Position numbers and translations under genes: made by a program
Shown: in pieces, positions 19,532-29,494 of the stretch
Numbering within the stretch: position 1 is the first letter of the stretch
How the letters are laid out: every line of letters begins with the position of its first letter
Assembly: GCA_023212695.1 (NCBI GenBank)
Contig: JALCCG010000201.1
Coordinates: forward strand, 1 to 39,174
Direction: 5' to 3'
From: Sporisorium sorghi
Lineage: Eukaryota; Basidiomycota; Ustilaginomycetes; Ustilaginales; Ustilaginaceae
Length of the DNA stretch: 39,174 bases
Notes under the pieces: generated by a model
Seen by the model: the letters and a program-made list of their open reading frames with translations, nothing else
Told to the model about the DNA's origin: nothing
Database searches by the model: none

Positions 19532-22500
19532 TCACCTCCTGCCACCACGTCCACCGCCCCTTCCACCACCGCGTCCGCCACCTCTACCACCGCCTCTTCC
19601 ACCGCGTCCACCACCACCGCCTCTGCCTTTCCCATCCTTCTTACTAGGTCTAGCATTCTTATCCCTCCTCTGCTGCTTGATCTCTCTTTCCTTCTGAATC
19701 TGCCGAGCGCTCTTTACCTCATCCTTAGCCGCCTGGCGCTTCGCCTGGCCCGGGCGGCCCTTTCCAAACACCTGCGCCGGCGCGGCAGCCCCCTTCGCAG
19801 GCGTCTGCTTGGTATGCCTGAACCTCTTCAACCCCATCACGCTGCCCATGTTGTCATCGCGCCCGCCACCACCCGAGCGCTCCACCTCGCCCGTCTTGGG
19901 AATATCCACGCGCTTCTCCCGCTTCCACTCCTCGAATCTTCCGGACCGGAACGATGCAGGCAGCCGCACACCTGACTCGGTGCGGATCATCTTCTTGTTG
20001 TCCGCGCCCACAGTGCCTTGGATGAACTTTTTCTTCTTGCTATCCCAGCGTGTTACGTTGGGCCGCTGCGTCTGCGTGCCCAGCGTCGCCTCGTCGCCGG
20101 CCAGGTCGAATGAAACGGCAGACGCCTGTTGCGCGAACGAGTCGATGCCGGTGCTGGCGTTGTTGAGCGAGTAGCCGCGCTCGGAGCGCGAGCCTTCCTG
20201 CTCGTACGAGAGGTAGAAGTTGGGGTCGCGGTACGAGGCGGGTTTGGGCTTGCTGGATTTGGAGGTGGTCGTGCGCGAGCGCTTGGTGGGTGGAGCTGCG
20301 GTGTCAGCGTCGGAATCAGAGTCTTCGGGAGAAGCTTCGGAGTCGGGCTCGACAGCAGCAGCGTCTCGTTGCGTCTTCTTTTTATATGAACCCGTGTCGA
20401 ACGCAGCCAGGATGTCGGCTTCGTCGGCTTGCTCCAGATCCACAGTCTCGTCCGCTTCTGCGGCTGCGTCATCCTCGTCCTCGTCACCCTTGCCAGCTGC
20501 GGCGGCCTTCTTCTTGCCCTTCTTGCTGGGCACGGCGTCGTCATCATCTCCTCCAGCTCCGCCACCCTCCATGGCCCTCTTGCGCGCCTCCAACGCTTCG
20601 GCCCTCTTGGTCTTGACATCCATCGTCTGTCTTCTGCTGCGCATGAGCGCACCCAGCGGCGTGGCGTCTCCACGGATGCCGATCTCGAACACGGTCTCCT
20701 GCGGTCGGAATGCGTTGACTTTGGCCAGCAACGCCGCTCTCGCAGCCGCTTCTTCGGCCTCCTTGACTGCCGACTTGCCATCGCCCTTGCCGGTCGCAGT
20801 CGTCGACGAACCCAACACGCTTCTGGCGGCTTCAGCCATCTTGGCGCCATTGAGATTATACACCGCAGGCCGCTTGATGACGTCGTGCACCGCCATCTCT
20901 TCGAGCGGCGAGCCGGCCAGCGTCCACTCGGGCACCTCGCCCTCAACGCCGCCCGCGGCGGTGCGGATGTTGATCTGCTCGATGCTCCCAAGCTTGACCA
21001 TCTCCTTTGCACGGCGGTGCGACTCCTGGGAAGCCTTTGGGATGGACTTTTCGTACTTCTGCTGCGCGCGCTCGGCGACTTGGCGGAGCGCGGGGAAGTC
21101 GTGTGCGGTGGACGAGGACGTGTTGGTGAGCGACGAGGTGATGAACTCGGACTCGAGATCGAGCGCCTCGCGAGGGAACGTGCCGAGCACCAGACTCTCG
21201 TGCAACCCGAGCGCATCGGCGAACTCGACGTCCTTGCCGCCAGCGATGGCAGCGACGGCGGTGTGCGACGAGACGAGCGGACGCGCGAGGAAGAGCTGCA
21301 AGTCGCACAGGTACGGCAGCTCGGCGTTGGTGCACATGCTCCACGCCCAACCGTTTCTACCTGCACGTGCGGTTCGGCCGACTCGGTGGACAAACGTACG
21401 TGGCTGCGGCGGGAAGTCAAAGTTGACGACGTGCTCGAGGACGGGCAGATCGATACCTCGGGCAGCGACGTCGGTGACGATGAGCAAACTCGTCTGGCCG
21501 CGTCGGAAGCGAGACATCTGGATGCCGCGCGTGGCTTGGTCGAGCGACGAGTAGATGTGCGAGCAGGCATAGCCAGCCGTGGTGAGCAAGAGCAGAAGAT
21601 ACTCGACGTGGTGCTTGGTAGCGCAAAAGATGATGGTCTGGTGTGGAAGAAGTTCAAGTGCGCCGCCGCGTTTGCGTTTGGCGGCGAGATCCTTGCCCTT
21701 GCCCGCTTTGGCTTTGCCCTTGAAGTCGGACTTCCTGTTGCCGTAGCCGCGTCGCTCGTGACCGTGAGCTTCGTCGTTGATCGCGTCTTCGTTGAACTGA
21801 GCCTCTTCTTCGAGATCCGGTGCCGCCTGTTCACCGAGCGGGACGCCAATGACATCGCGCAACAAGAGCAAGAGGGCAGCCTCTTTTTCGGAGGGCTTGA
21901 CGCTGAAGAACGCCATGCGCAGATCGGCGCTGATCTTGCTATCCGCATCGAGACGGACGAGCTTAGGATTTGCCTGCAATCCAGCCTTGGCGAACTCGAC
22001 GAGCTTCTTGGGCAACGTCGCACTGAACAGCAACGTTTGGCGGGTAGGCGGCAATCGCAAAAGCATTTCCTCCAACTGTTCTGCAAACCCCATCTCGAAC
22101 AGTCGATCCGCTTCGTCAAAGACGACATACTCGACCGACTTAAGGTCCAAGTTCATCTCGACGGTGAGATGGAGCATTCGACCAGGAGTAGCGACGACAA
22201 CGTCCGGATTGTTGGACATGATGGCAAACTGTTCGTCGAGCGACTCGCCACCTACGATCATAGCCCAGCGGATAGCTTGGCCGCGGTTGTCCTGGCCCTC
22301 GCCTGGGTCGGCCTTCCAGCCTCGCGCAATCTCCTTGCCGACGCGCAGGATCTGCACTGCCAACTCACGCGAGGGGCAGAGGATGAGACTCTTAATGCCG
22401 AAGGTGTGCGAGTGACGACCGTTGAGACGGTTGATGAGCGGGATGAGGTAGGCGAGCGTCTTTCCGGAACCTGTGCGCGCCATGCCGACGACGTCGCGTG

Positions 22501-23071
22501 GTGGCTGAGCCATGATGGCTGGGATGGCCTGGCGCTGGATGGGTGTAGGCGTGTTGAAACCGCGGATGAGGAGCGATCGGAGCAGCGAGGGATGCAAGCC
22601 CATGCTCTGGAACGATCCGCCTCCCGTGACGACGCCGGAGCCGAGCTTGTTCTTGCCCTTGTTTTTTCCCGAGAGCGCCTTTTTGGCTACCTCTACACCG
22701 GCCTTGATATTGGCCTGCTGCATGACCGAGGCGATGAACTGGGCGTCGTCGTCGTCGTCGTCGTCGTCATTGTCCTTGGCAGCTGTACGAGCGGCGTAGG
22801 CAGTTTTGGCGGCTTGTTGAGAAGAAGAAAGTTTGGGAGTGGGGGTGGGATCGGCAGTGCTGGCGAGTAGGGAGGATGTGATATCGAAGCCGTCGTCGCC
22901 ATCGTTGTCGTTATCATCGTCGCTACCTTTTGCGACTTTGCGTGTTCGCTTCAAGGGTTTGCTCGAGGAAGCGGTGGCGTTGGAGCGTGTCGCTTTGGCC
23001 TTTGTGGGAGCAGGAGGAAAACCGAAATCGTCTTCGCCATCCGAGGCGAGAAAGTCGATGGTCTTGGCCAT
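19532..23071 (-). CDS. DBP10: DEAD-box ATP-dependent RNA helicase Dbp10 (DDX54 orthologue)
   Basis: A 1179-residue single-exon protein. An acidic N-terminus with poly-Asp runs (51-60, 100-109) precedes a complete helicase core: Q motif GFNTPTPIQRQ (171-181), motif I ARTGSGKT (198-205), PSREL (233-237), TPGR (295-298), DEAD (319-322), SAT (350-352), ARGID (537-541) and HRVGRTARAG (562-571). The long extension beyond the core, with SLSNN-like SYEQEGSRSERGYSLNN and the FASFDLAGD-type segment, is the Dbp10 C-terminal region. The last 30 residues are RGG repeats, usual in nucleolar RNA-binding proteins. Dbp10 acts in the nucleolus in 60S subunit assembly. The insertion between motifs III and IV (about 410-475), rich in acidic then Lys/Gly residues, is longer than in minimal DEAD-box proteins. 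The start is the ATG at 23071. Confidence 0.95.
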   Translation of the reverse strand: MAKTIDFLASDGEDDFGFPPAPTKAKATRSNATASSSKPLKRTRKVAKGSDDDNDNDGDDGFDITSSLLASTADPTPTPKLSSSQQAAKTAYAARTAAKDNDDDDDDDDAQFIASVMQQANIKAGVEVAKKALSGKNKGKNKLGSGVVTGGGSFQSMGLHPSLLRSLLIRGFNTPTPIQRQAIPAIMAQPPRDVVGMARTGSGKTLAYLIPLINRLNGRHSHTFGIKSLILCPSRELAVQILRVGKEIARGWKADPGEGQDNRGQAIRWAMIVGGESLDEQFAIMSNNPDVVVATPGRMLHLTVEMNLDLKSVEYVVFDEADRLFEMGFAEQLEEMLLRLPPTRQTLLFSATLPKKLVEFAKAGLQANPKLVRLDADSKISADLRMAFFSVKPSEKEAALLLLLRDVIGVPLGEQAAPDLEEEAQFNEDAINDEAHGHERRGYGNRKSDFKGKAKAGKGKDLAAKRKRGGALELLPHQTIIFCATKHHVEYLLLLLTTAGYACSHIYSSLDQATRGIQMSRFRRGQTSLLIVTDVAARGIDLPVLEHVVNFDFPPQPRTFVHRVGRTARAGRNGWAWSMCTNAELPYLCDLQLFLARPLVSSHTAVAAIAGGKDVEFADALGLHESLVLGTFPREALDLESEFITSSLTNTSSSTAHDFPALRQVAERAQQKYEKSIPKASQESHRRAKEMVKLGSIEQINIRTAAGGVEGEVPEWTLAGSPLEEMAVHDVIKRPAVYNLNGAKMAEAARSVLGSSTTATGKGDGKSAVKEAEEAAARAALLAKVNAFRPQETVFEIGIRGDATPLGALMRSRRQTMDVKTKRAEALEARKRAMEGGGAGGDDDDAVPSKKGKKKAAAAGKGDEDEDDAAAEADETVDLEQADEADILAAFDTGSYKKKTQRDAAAVEPDSEASPEDSDSDADTAAPPTKRSRTTTSKSSKPKPASYRDPNFYLSYEQEGSRSERGYSLNNASTGIDSFAQQASAVSFDLAGDEATLGTQTQRPNVTRWDSKKKKFIQGTVGADNKKMIRTESGVRLPASFRSGRFEEWKREKRVDIPKTGEVERSGGGGRDDNMGSVMGLKRFRHTKQTPAKGAAAPAQVFGKGRPGQAKRQAAKDEVKSARQIQKEREIKQQRRDKNARPSKKDGKGRGGGGGRGGRGGGRGGGRGGGRGGGRGGRR

Positions 23072-23189
23072 GATTGCTTCCTCTTTGCTTTGTAGCGAGA
23101 GGGGAAGAGAGAAGCGTGGGATGGAAGAGCAGAAAGAGAAAGCTCAGCTTTGAGAAGAAAAAACCTTGAATTTTTGTCCAAATTTTTGG

Positions 23190-23216
23190 AAAAAGAAAAA
23201 AGAAAAAAGAAAAAAG

Positions 23217-23261
<45 letters not shown>
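23190..23261. repeat. (A6G)n leading into A45
   Basis: Four A-runs separated by single G, then 45 uninterrupted A ending at 23261. It is about 120 bp upstream of the DBP10 start codon. Confidence 0.95.
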
Positions 23262-23265
<4 letters not shown>

Positions 23266-23312
23266 GAAAGGACCCCCTCGTCACCTTCCTACTTTACGGC
23301 AGAAAAACCACC

Positions 23313-23329
23313 AAAAAAAAAAAAAAAAA
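23313..23329. repeat. A17 homopolymer
   Basis: Seventeen A, ten bases before the large T run. Together with 23217-23261 it can pair with that T run. Confidence 0.9.
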
Positions 23330-23337
23330 TGTGCTTG

Positions 23338-23339
<2 letters not shown>

Positions 23340-23392
<53 letters not shown>
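23340..23392. repeat. T53 homopolymer
   Basis: Fifty-three uninterrupted T, 220 bp upstream of the EME1 start. With the A45 run it makes an inverted A/T pair about 80 bp apart. Confidence 0.95.
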
Positions 23393-23393
<1 letters not shown>

Positions 23394-23611
23394 GCACCAC
23401 GGTGCCACTTTGCACGACGCGCGAACTGTGAAATGGTGACACAAGAAAGAGAGTGCATGCTGAGCACAGATCCATTCTTGTTTGTGTCACATCCTCATCA
23501 CCATCATCACTTCGCTTGACGACCATTGGAGCCGCAGCAACTAACAGCCTACGGAGCTAGCAAGAGCTTGGTCATGCTGCTTGGGTGTGCTTCCGTAAAC
23601 CTCGACATACC

Positions 23612-26188
23612 ATGGTGGGCGCACTTTGGATCGACAGCGGTTCGGACAGCGACAGCAGTGCTCCAAGAGCGCAGCATCGTCGACATGGCCGCGCCTCTCA
23701 GGAAGCTCGAGCAGTAGCTGGCCCATCTCGTCTCGAAGCGCCTCAACTGCGCAAGTCTCCTCGCCGTGCAGCGAGACCGTCTCCGTCCTCTTCGTCTTCG
23801 GTCATCGCCTTGTCCTCTTCGCAGGATCACGACCAACATGCAGCAGCGGACATGGTGGCTCAAAGCAAGAAGGTCGCTGCTACAACAAGATCGTCTGCCC
23901 AGCCTACGCCGGGCCAGCGTATGATTCAGCTGCTCGCCGAACCCTCGCCAGATTCATCGCTGCCTAGCTTTCGCGATCTGCTCCGGCAGCATAGGGCACG
24001 CACGAATGCCACCACCTCGACGCATGGTACATTGCCCGGCGGTGACCAAGGCTCGCCATTTGTAGCAGCCGCTGGTACGTCAACATCGCGTCTTACACCA
24101 GCCTCACTTCGCTCAGGCTCTTTGCGGCGGACCGCGTCTCAACCCACCGCATCCAGCTCACAAGAGGATCCCACCTCGTCCCTCTTCCGTGCATCTGTGC
24201 GTCGACCCACCAAAAGGACAGCCACAACTGCCACCCTTCCAGAGGTGATTGAAATTGGCTCGGACTCGATCGTCGATCCCGCAAGTGAAGCCGACCTGGC
24301 GCTCGCTTTCCAGACTTCATCCCCCATTCGGTCGCAGTTCAGCGCCAGGAACCAGCTGGCTTCGAGCCAACCGTTGCTCTTTTCTCCGCCGCCTCGCATC
24401 GCTGCTGTCCAAGATCGGGTTGGTCAAGCTAGAGGCTCCATACGACAAACGGGACGACAGACGCTGCGAGCTGATTCTGCGCCCATCGTCATTCTGTCGA
24501 GCAGCCCGCCGCCGCCGCCTTCGCTGCCGAGGACTAGCCAGGGGTCGTTAGCCGATGCCATCGACAGCATAGCTCACGACGACTACGATTTGGCTCGTTT
24601 CCCACCATCGTCGTTTCCATTTGAAGACCCGCCGCCCAGTCCGCCCTTCTCGCCTGTCGATCCACGTCCAGAAGCCGTCGACACTTCTCCTTTGCTCAAG
24701 AGGAGAGCGGCGGAAGCGGTGTCCAAGCCCACAACGCCAAAGAGAGTGAGGCCGCTGCAAAGAACTGCTTCCCTTCTCGAAGCGCTCGACAACCTCTACG
24801 TTCCAGAAGACGACGCCATGCCAAAGGAGAAGAGGTCGGCCGGTGGCAGCAAGCACGTCGAGGGTGGTACTGCTGCTGCAGGCGATGCAGGTAGCAAGGC
24901 AACATCTCCATCCAAAGCTCAGAAGGCGGCTGCAGCCAAGGAAGCGCGCGAAGCAAAAGCGCGAGAACGCGAAGCCGTCAAGGCTGCCAAGGCCCAAGCT
25001 GCAGCTGAGAAGAAGCGCTTCCTCGAGGCGAATCGCCTGCGCTCCTCAAAAGCGGATACGATGCGCGAGCTCATCGTCGATCTCGACCGCACGCTGTTCA
25101 GCGCGGGACAGCCGTTTGCGGGATGTCAAGACTCGATCCAGGCACGCTTCGAGGAAGAAGGCGCCAGCGTGCACCTATGCGACGGAGTGGTCGCTCCGCC
25201 CTTGGTGCGGTTCAGGAGGAAAGTCAAGGCGGAATGGGATGTAGAAAGGCGGCATTGGGTGCCGCTGGACAGCGAAGAAGTGAGGAGGGAGGCCATGGTG
25301 ATTGTGTACGTCGATGCCAAGGAGATTGTGCAGCTGGTGGCCGAGGGAGGCGAGGACGGATTGGAGAGCTGGTATGGAGATCTTCAGCGACGGTTGGTGG
25401 CGATGGATGGTGCGAGAGAGGGTCAGCAAGTGTTTTTGATCTGCCAAGGCTTGGTCAAGTTCTACAGTCGACTACGCGCCAACGAGAACCGCGCGTATAC
25501 GGCGCGCATTCGACAGCAGCTTGCCGGGAATCACTCTGGTGCTTCTACAACGGCTGCAGCGGATCAAGAGACGAGCACGACTGCGGATGCTGCCGCTGCC
25601 GCTGCCGCTGCCAAACCAGCTCGTCGTAAAGGCAACTCCGCTAGCAGCAACAACAAGAACAACAACGTCAACGATGCTTCAACGCTTCCGACGCAAGCCG
25701 TCGTCGAACGTAGCCTGCTGCAACTCAAACTCATCCACCGCTGCTACGTCATCCACGCCGCATCGCTCGTCGATGGCGTCGAGTGGCTGCACCAGCTCAC
25801 GTCCGATCTGTCGCTCAAGCCGTACAAGTCGCTGCGCGACACGCATCTCTCGTTTGCCGTCGACACGGGCCGCAACACCACCTCGTCCTCATCCGCTGCC
25901 ATCTATGCGATGATGCTCCAGCAGATCCCGCGTGTCACCCCCGCGATCGCCGACAGCATCACGACGATCTACCCATCGCTCAATGCGCTGGTGAGCGCGT
26001 ATCAGCGGTGCAAGGATGAGGGCGAGCAGAAGGCGATGCTGAGCGGCGTGCAGGTGCAGAGCAACCGGGATGGCACGGAGCGGAGGGGCAATCGGATGAA
26101 CCTGGGGCTGCAGCTGAGCAAGCGGATCCATGCGGTGGTGAGGGGCACGAATGCCGAGCTGCTCATCAACAATCCGACCAAGGATTGA
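23612..26188 (+). CDS. EME1: Eme1/Mms4-type regulatory subunit of the Mus81 structure-specific endonuclease
   Basis: An 858-residue single-exon protein. The first 480 residues are disordered, Ser/Pro rich, with a Lys/Ala/Glu-rich helix at about 425-480 (KAQKAAAAKEAREAKARERE). Residues about 484-700 hold the ERCC4-type nuclease fold without an intact ERKxxxD motif, as expected of the non-catalytic partner: MRELIVDLDRTLF, VHLCDGVVAPPLVRFRRK, and MVIVYVDAKEIVQLV. A low-complexity Ala/Asn/Lys insertion interrupts it near 645-690. The end has the domain seen in Eme1: LKLIHRCYVIHA, YKSLRDTHLSFAVDTG, IYAMMLQQIPRVTPAIADSI. Mus81-Eme1 cleaves stalled forks and recombination intermediates. Short hydrophobic-acidic motifs such as VIEIGSDS and PIVILSSS resemble SUMO-interacting motifs. 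The start is the ATG at 23612; the upstream extension begins at GTG. Confidence 0.85.
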   Translation: MVGALWIDSGSDSDSSAPRAQHRRHGRASQEARAVAGPSRLEAPQLRKSPRRAARPSPSSSSSVIALSSSQDHDQHAAADMVAQSKKVAATTRSSAQPTPGQRMIQLLAEPSPDSSLPSFRDLLRQHRARTNATTSTHGTLPGGDQGSPFVAAAGTSTSRLTPASLRSGSLRRTASQPTASSSQEDPTSSLFRASVRRPTKRTATTATLPEVIEIGSDSIVDPASEADLALAFQTSSPIRSQFSARNQLASSQPLLFSPPPRIAAVQDRVGQARGSIRQTGRQTLRADSAPIVILSSSPPPPPSLPRTSQGSLADAIDSIAHDDYDLARFPPSSFPFEDPPPSPPFSPVDPRPEAVDTSPLLKRRAAEAVSKPTTPKRVRPLQRTASLLEALDNLYVPEDDAMPKEKRSAGGSKHVEGGTAAAGDAGSKATSPSKAQKAAAAKEAREAKAREREAVKAAKAQAAAEKKRFLEANRLRSSKADTMRELIVDLDRTLFSAGQPFAGCQDSIQARFEEEGASVHLCDGVVAPPLVRFRRKVKAEWDVERRHWVPLDSEEVRREAMVIVYVDAKEIVQLVAEGGEDGLESWYGDLQRRLVAMDGAREGQQVFLICQGLVKFYSRLRANENRAYTARIRQQLAGNHSGASTTAAADQETSTTADAAAAAAAAKPARRKGNSASSNNKNNNVNDASTLPTQAVVERSLLQLKLIHRCYVIHAASLVDGVEWLHQLTSDLSLKPYKSLRDTHLSFAVDTGRNTTSSSSAAIYAMMLQQIPRVTPAIADSITTIYPSLNALVSAYQRCKDEGEQKAMLSGVQVQSNRDGTERRGNRMNLGLQLSKRIHAVVRGTNAELLINNPTKD

Positions 26189-26928
26189 CGCCGAGTCTAT
26201 CTTTCTGTATTTGATTAGGAGAGCAAGTGGTCAGTGCTTCAAGAGCAGGCAGTGCAGTGCAATGAGGGTGGGTGTGATTGCAGTGAGTGTGAGTGTGATG
26301 GTGAAAGCACCGAGTGATCGTGATGGAGAAGCTCGTCGACGTCGACGAGTGTCAGTCTCGCTCAGCCTCTTGGACAGACGCGCGCAAGCTTGTTGTAGCC
26401 GCTCACGATGAGTGTGGAATTTCGATGAAAGCAAAGAGCAGAGAGAGACAAGCTCGGGATGGGAAAGCGGGACGTCGGCACGAGGCTCTCCGACAATGCT
26501 CAAGCTTGAGGTCGAGGTCGTGTGACCAGCGTCGTCGAGCTTCGAGAGGCGCTTCAGAGCTGAGCTTCGAAATGGTTCGTGCTCTGCGTCTCTGTGCGTT
26601 TTGCTGGACATGCCAAGGCAGTTGCAGAGAGAGTCGCAGTCTGAACTGCAAAATTCCTCCACCCGCCAAAAAAATGGCTGAGTGGACTGCACTGTAACCG
26701 AGACCGTCTCGCTCAAAACGAGTCGCTCTGCTGCTGCTGCTGCTGCTGCTGCTGAGTGTTCAACTGTCGAAACTGCCAGAATGAGGCAGTGGACCCACCG
26801 CAGACCTCAAAGTTGCAAAGCATCCGCTCGACTTGACCTCTGACCACCACCATCTCATCTCACCGTCATCAAGGCTTTCATCCTCCTTTTCTACATCCAC
26901 CTCAGCAAACCTCTCTCTCTCTTTCACC
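26189..26928. other. Intergenic region between EME1 and the membrane-protein gene
   Basis: About 740 bp containing the EME1 3' flank and the promoter of the next gene. A (CTG)9 repeat is listed separately, and the last 50 bp before the ATG are CT-rich, a common leader composition in fungi. No gene is seen. Confidence 0.6.
26728..26754. repeat. (CTG)9 microsatellite
   Basis: About nine perfect CTG triplets in non-coding sequence, 175 bp upstream of the next start codon. Confidence 0.9.
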
Positions 26929-27747
26929 ATGGCTTGGAACGACGACCTCGTGCTCAAAGTGGCCAACATCGTAGCCTATGCCTTCTTCACTACGGGCAAC
27001 GTCTACTCGCAGCTCGGCGTGGGAGCCAAGCGTGTGGTGCAAGAGACCTACCTCACGCCCGAGCGCTGGATCTACGGCGTGTGGCCGTTCATCCACCTGC
27101 TCTTCCTCGGTATGATCATCTACCAATTCACCGACTCGGGCCACGCGCACGTTGTCAATGGCATCGGCTGGCGCTTCCCTGGCCTCTGCATCCTCAACGC
27201 CGTCTACTCCGGGCTGGTGTCTGCGCAGGCCAACGCGCACCATGACCGGATCTATGCGATTCTGGCGTTTGTCGTGATGCTGCTCATCGCGGGCACCGTG
27301 TCGCACTGCTACCGCTCGCTCAAGGTGCACCACTCGGCGAACAACTTGGCCGACACGCTGTTTGTGCATCTGCCGTTCAGCCTGTACCACGGCTTTGTCG
27401 TCGTGCTGCTCTTCGTGACCGGCTTTGAAGCGTTTGGTGTTAACGCGCTCACGCACAAGGCGGGGATCATTACCAAGGTGCTCGTGTTCCTCTCGCTGCT
27501 CTTCCTCGAGTCGACTGCGGCGGGTTATGTGTGGTATTCGGAGGGCGATGTTGCGGGCGCGCTGGTGATCAGTTTGAGTCTGCTGGCGGTCTTCCAGCAC
27601 CAGACGTCGAGCAAGTTCATCCACTGGTCCGCTCTGGCTTTCTTTATCATTAGTTTGATTGCGGTGCTCAGGGCCGTGCTGTCCATCTTTACCAGCAGGA
27701 ACAGGTCGGCGGTCGCTGACGAGGAGCGCGCGCCCCTCGTTGGTTGA
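26929..27747 (+). CDS. Multi-pass membrane protein, probably TspO/MBR-like
   Basis: A 272-residue single-exon protein with about seven to eight predicted membrane spans: hydrophobic stretches near 8-27, 47-67, 80-98, 105-124, 145-165, 175-198, 205-222 and 228-250. The segment TYLTPERWIYGVWPFIHLL at about 40-60 resembles the P-x-W-x-F-G-x-x-W signature of TspO/MBR proteins (tryptophan-rich sensory proteins), and FVHLPFSLYHGFV is a further conserved-looking block. Fungal proteins of this type are longer than classical five-span TspO, and their function is not established to my knowledge. A short polar C-terminal tail (SRNRSAVADEERAPLVG) faces the cytosol or lumen. The start is the ATG at 26929 with CACC before it, after a CT-rich leader. 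Family assignment is moderate; membrane topology is clear. Confidence 0.75.
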   Translation: MAWNDDLVLKVANIVAYAFFTTGNVYSQLGVGAKRVVQETYLTPERWIYGVWPFIHLLFLGMIIYQFTDSGHAHVVNGIGWRFPGLCILNAVYSGLVSAQANAHHDRIYAILAFVVMLLIAGTVSHCYRSLKVHHSANNLADTLFVHLPFSLYHGFVVVLLFVTGFEAFGVNALTHKAGIITKVLVFLSLLFLESTAAGYVWYSEGDVAGALVISLSLLAVFQHQTSSKFIHWSALAFFIISLIAVLRAVLSIFTSRNRSAVADEERAPLVG

Positions 27748-27900
27748 GCGGGCGAAAACAGCTGCAGTGTCGAGACTTGTTTCTTCTTCCCTTTGTGACT
27801 TGCTCCGAACGCGTAGTGGCTTTCCTCCCGATACTTTGTCGATACGTACACGCCACCGTGCTCGTTTGATACCTGATCATTTGCGCTGTTCTTGCTTGTG

Positions 27901-27925
27901 CGTGTGCGTGTGTGTGTGTGTGTGT
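27901..27925. repeat. (GT)n microsatellite
   Basis: About 25 bp of GT repeat with one GC interruption in the 3' flank of the membrane-protein gene. Confidence 0.9.
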
Positions 27926-28302
27926 CGAGGCTGTGCTTGTGGCGGTCGAGTAAGGCGACATCCGGTCTCGCCGATGGACTGTGCAAGCGGACAGGACTGA
28001 GCCATGTCAACAGACTGAGGGGGCGCATCACCCGACAACCCGGCATGCCGATCTCGTGGGATATCGGGTCGAATCTGGTCAAAGGCACAACGGGTCCGAG
28101 CGCCGGAAACGGAAGCAATCGAGACTGGAATCAATGCCGTCAACTACTGCGAGCTTGAAGTGTTGAAATCGCTGACGGTTCGTAGGGACTCTCTCCTCTA
28201 GTTGAAAGCTAGGGCTGCGAGGTCCCAGCAGAGCCAATCGCGCGACGACTGGGCAACACACACCCGCACTTGCAACGGGGATCAATGCGACCGACTCATG
28301 GA

Positions 28303-28343
28303 TTTTTTTTTTGATTTTTTTTTTTTTTTTTTTTTTTGATTTT
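28303..28343. repeat. T-run cluster (T10, T23, T4)
   Basis: Three T runs separated by GA. If the G+C-rich segment just upstream were a Pol III transcript, these would serve as its terminator. Confidence 0.9.
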
Positions 28344-28903
28344 TATTTGCGGTGCTTGGAGCCGTGAGTGTCGTAGAGGAACGCAGCGCGATGTTATGGG
28401 ACTGTTGGACAGATAGATGTCTCCGCACAGGCAGGAGCTGCTAGCCAGCTTGCGGGATGCACGCACTAGCACACACGCTGTAGCTCAGACCTCCGGTCGG
28501 AAGCCGTCTGAGCCGCCGCCGGCACACACGTTCCTCTTGCTTCCTCATGCGACAAGAGCATCGCTGCATGAACTCGAGCAACATGCGCATGAGCTCCTTG
28601 GCGCCAAACCGAGCGTGCCGTCGAGGTGCACCGGAAGACGTCGTTCCATCGGCCTAAGAGTCGGATGCACGTAGTGTTTTGGGGCAGCGCACGAACAAAC
28701 AATCGGACCGCCGTCAGCTTTTTTGCCTTGACTCGGCACAGCTTTTCGGCATCGCCCGAATCATCTTGGTTGGTCAGCAGCTTCAAAGTATCGCTCCGAA
28801 GCGCTGATCAATGCAATGCTAATCAATGCAAGAGAGATGGTTCAGAGAGAGAGTGAGAAGAATGATCTGCTCTGTTCGTTCTGCTGGACTGTGTCATGTG
28901 TTG

Positions 28904-28927
28904 TTTTTTTTTTTTTTTTTTTTTTTT
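28904..28927. repeat. T24 homopolymer
   Basis: An uninterrupted run of 24 T in the 2.8 kb spacer. Confidence 0.9.
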
Positions 28928-29434
28928 GGGACGGTGAAAGGGGATTTTGCATTTCGGCTGCAACCGAAGCGTGTCGAGATGCAGACGTGCAGGCGTGCAG
29001 ACGATGAGGAGTGGCTCAAAATAGGACCAGGGCGTGGTGGCGAGGTTACCTCCTCGGTCAACTCTTTTGGAAGAGGTCGCCGAGTCGTTTGTCTTCTGAA
29101 AGACGTGGATGTGGGGCACAGCAGCCGAAGTCACAGCTGGTGGCCCGAGCCAAAAACAACGTAAAAACAACGTGGAGAGGAGAAAGAGCAGCTGACGTTA
29201 CAGCGTTCAAAGCAGCGGCAAACGCAGCCTCTCGAGACTGTTTTACGCAATTCACCGACTTCGTAGAAGCAGAGCGAGCGGCCACACACACTGAATGCTG
29301 AATGCTGTTGCATTCTGAGCTTGTTCTCGAATGGCGCGCGCGGTGCAAGTCCATGCATGAGATTTCTTTTTATTTTAATTTTTTTTTGACCCGGGTGCTG
29401 ACGCTGGTTCGTCGTCGTCGAGCGTGTGGCAGCC

Positions 29435-29453
29435 ACAAAACCAAAACCAAAAC

Positions 29454-29491
<38 letters not shown>
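29435..29491. repeat. (AAAACC)n followed by A37
   Basis: Three AAAACC units run into 37 uninterrupted A in the OSH upstream region. Confidence 0.9.

Positions 29492-29494
<3 letters not shown>

Larger units (their letters stand above)
23072..23611. other. Divergent promoter between DBP10 and EME1, homopolymer rich
   Basis: About 540 bp. Apart from the A and T runs listed separately it holds unremarkable sequence next to each gene. The open frames across it are poly-Lys or poly-Phe artefacts of the runs. Confidence 0.7.

Noticed and set aside
20429..22870. 813-codon plus-strand frame opposite DBP10
   Set aside because: It is the mirror of a strongly biased GC-rich coding sequence with clear DEAD-box motifs on the other strand; its own translation shows no domain.
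28466..28786. 106-codon minus-strand frame in the 2.8 kb spacer
   Set aside because: It begins with TTG, not ATG, and has no recognisable motif.
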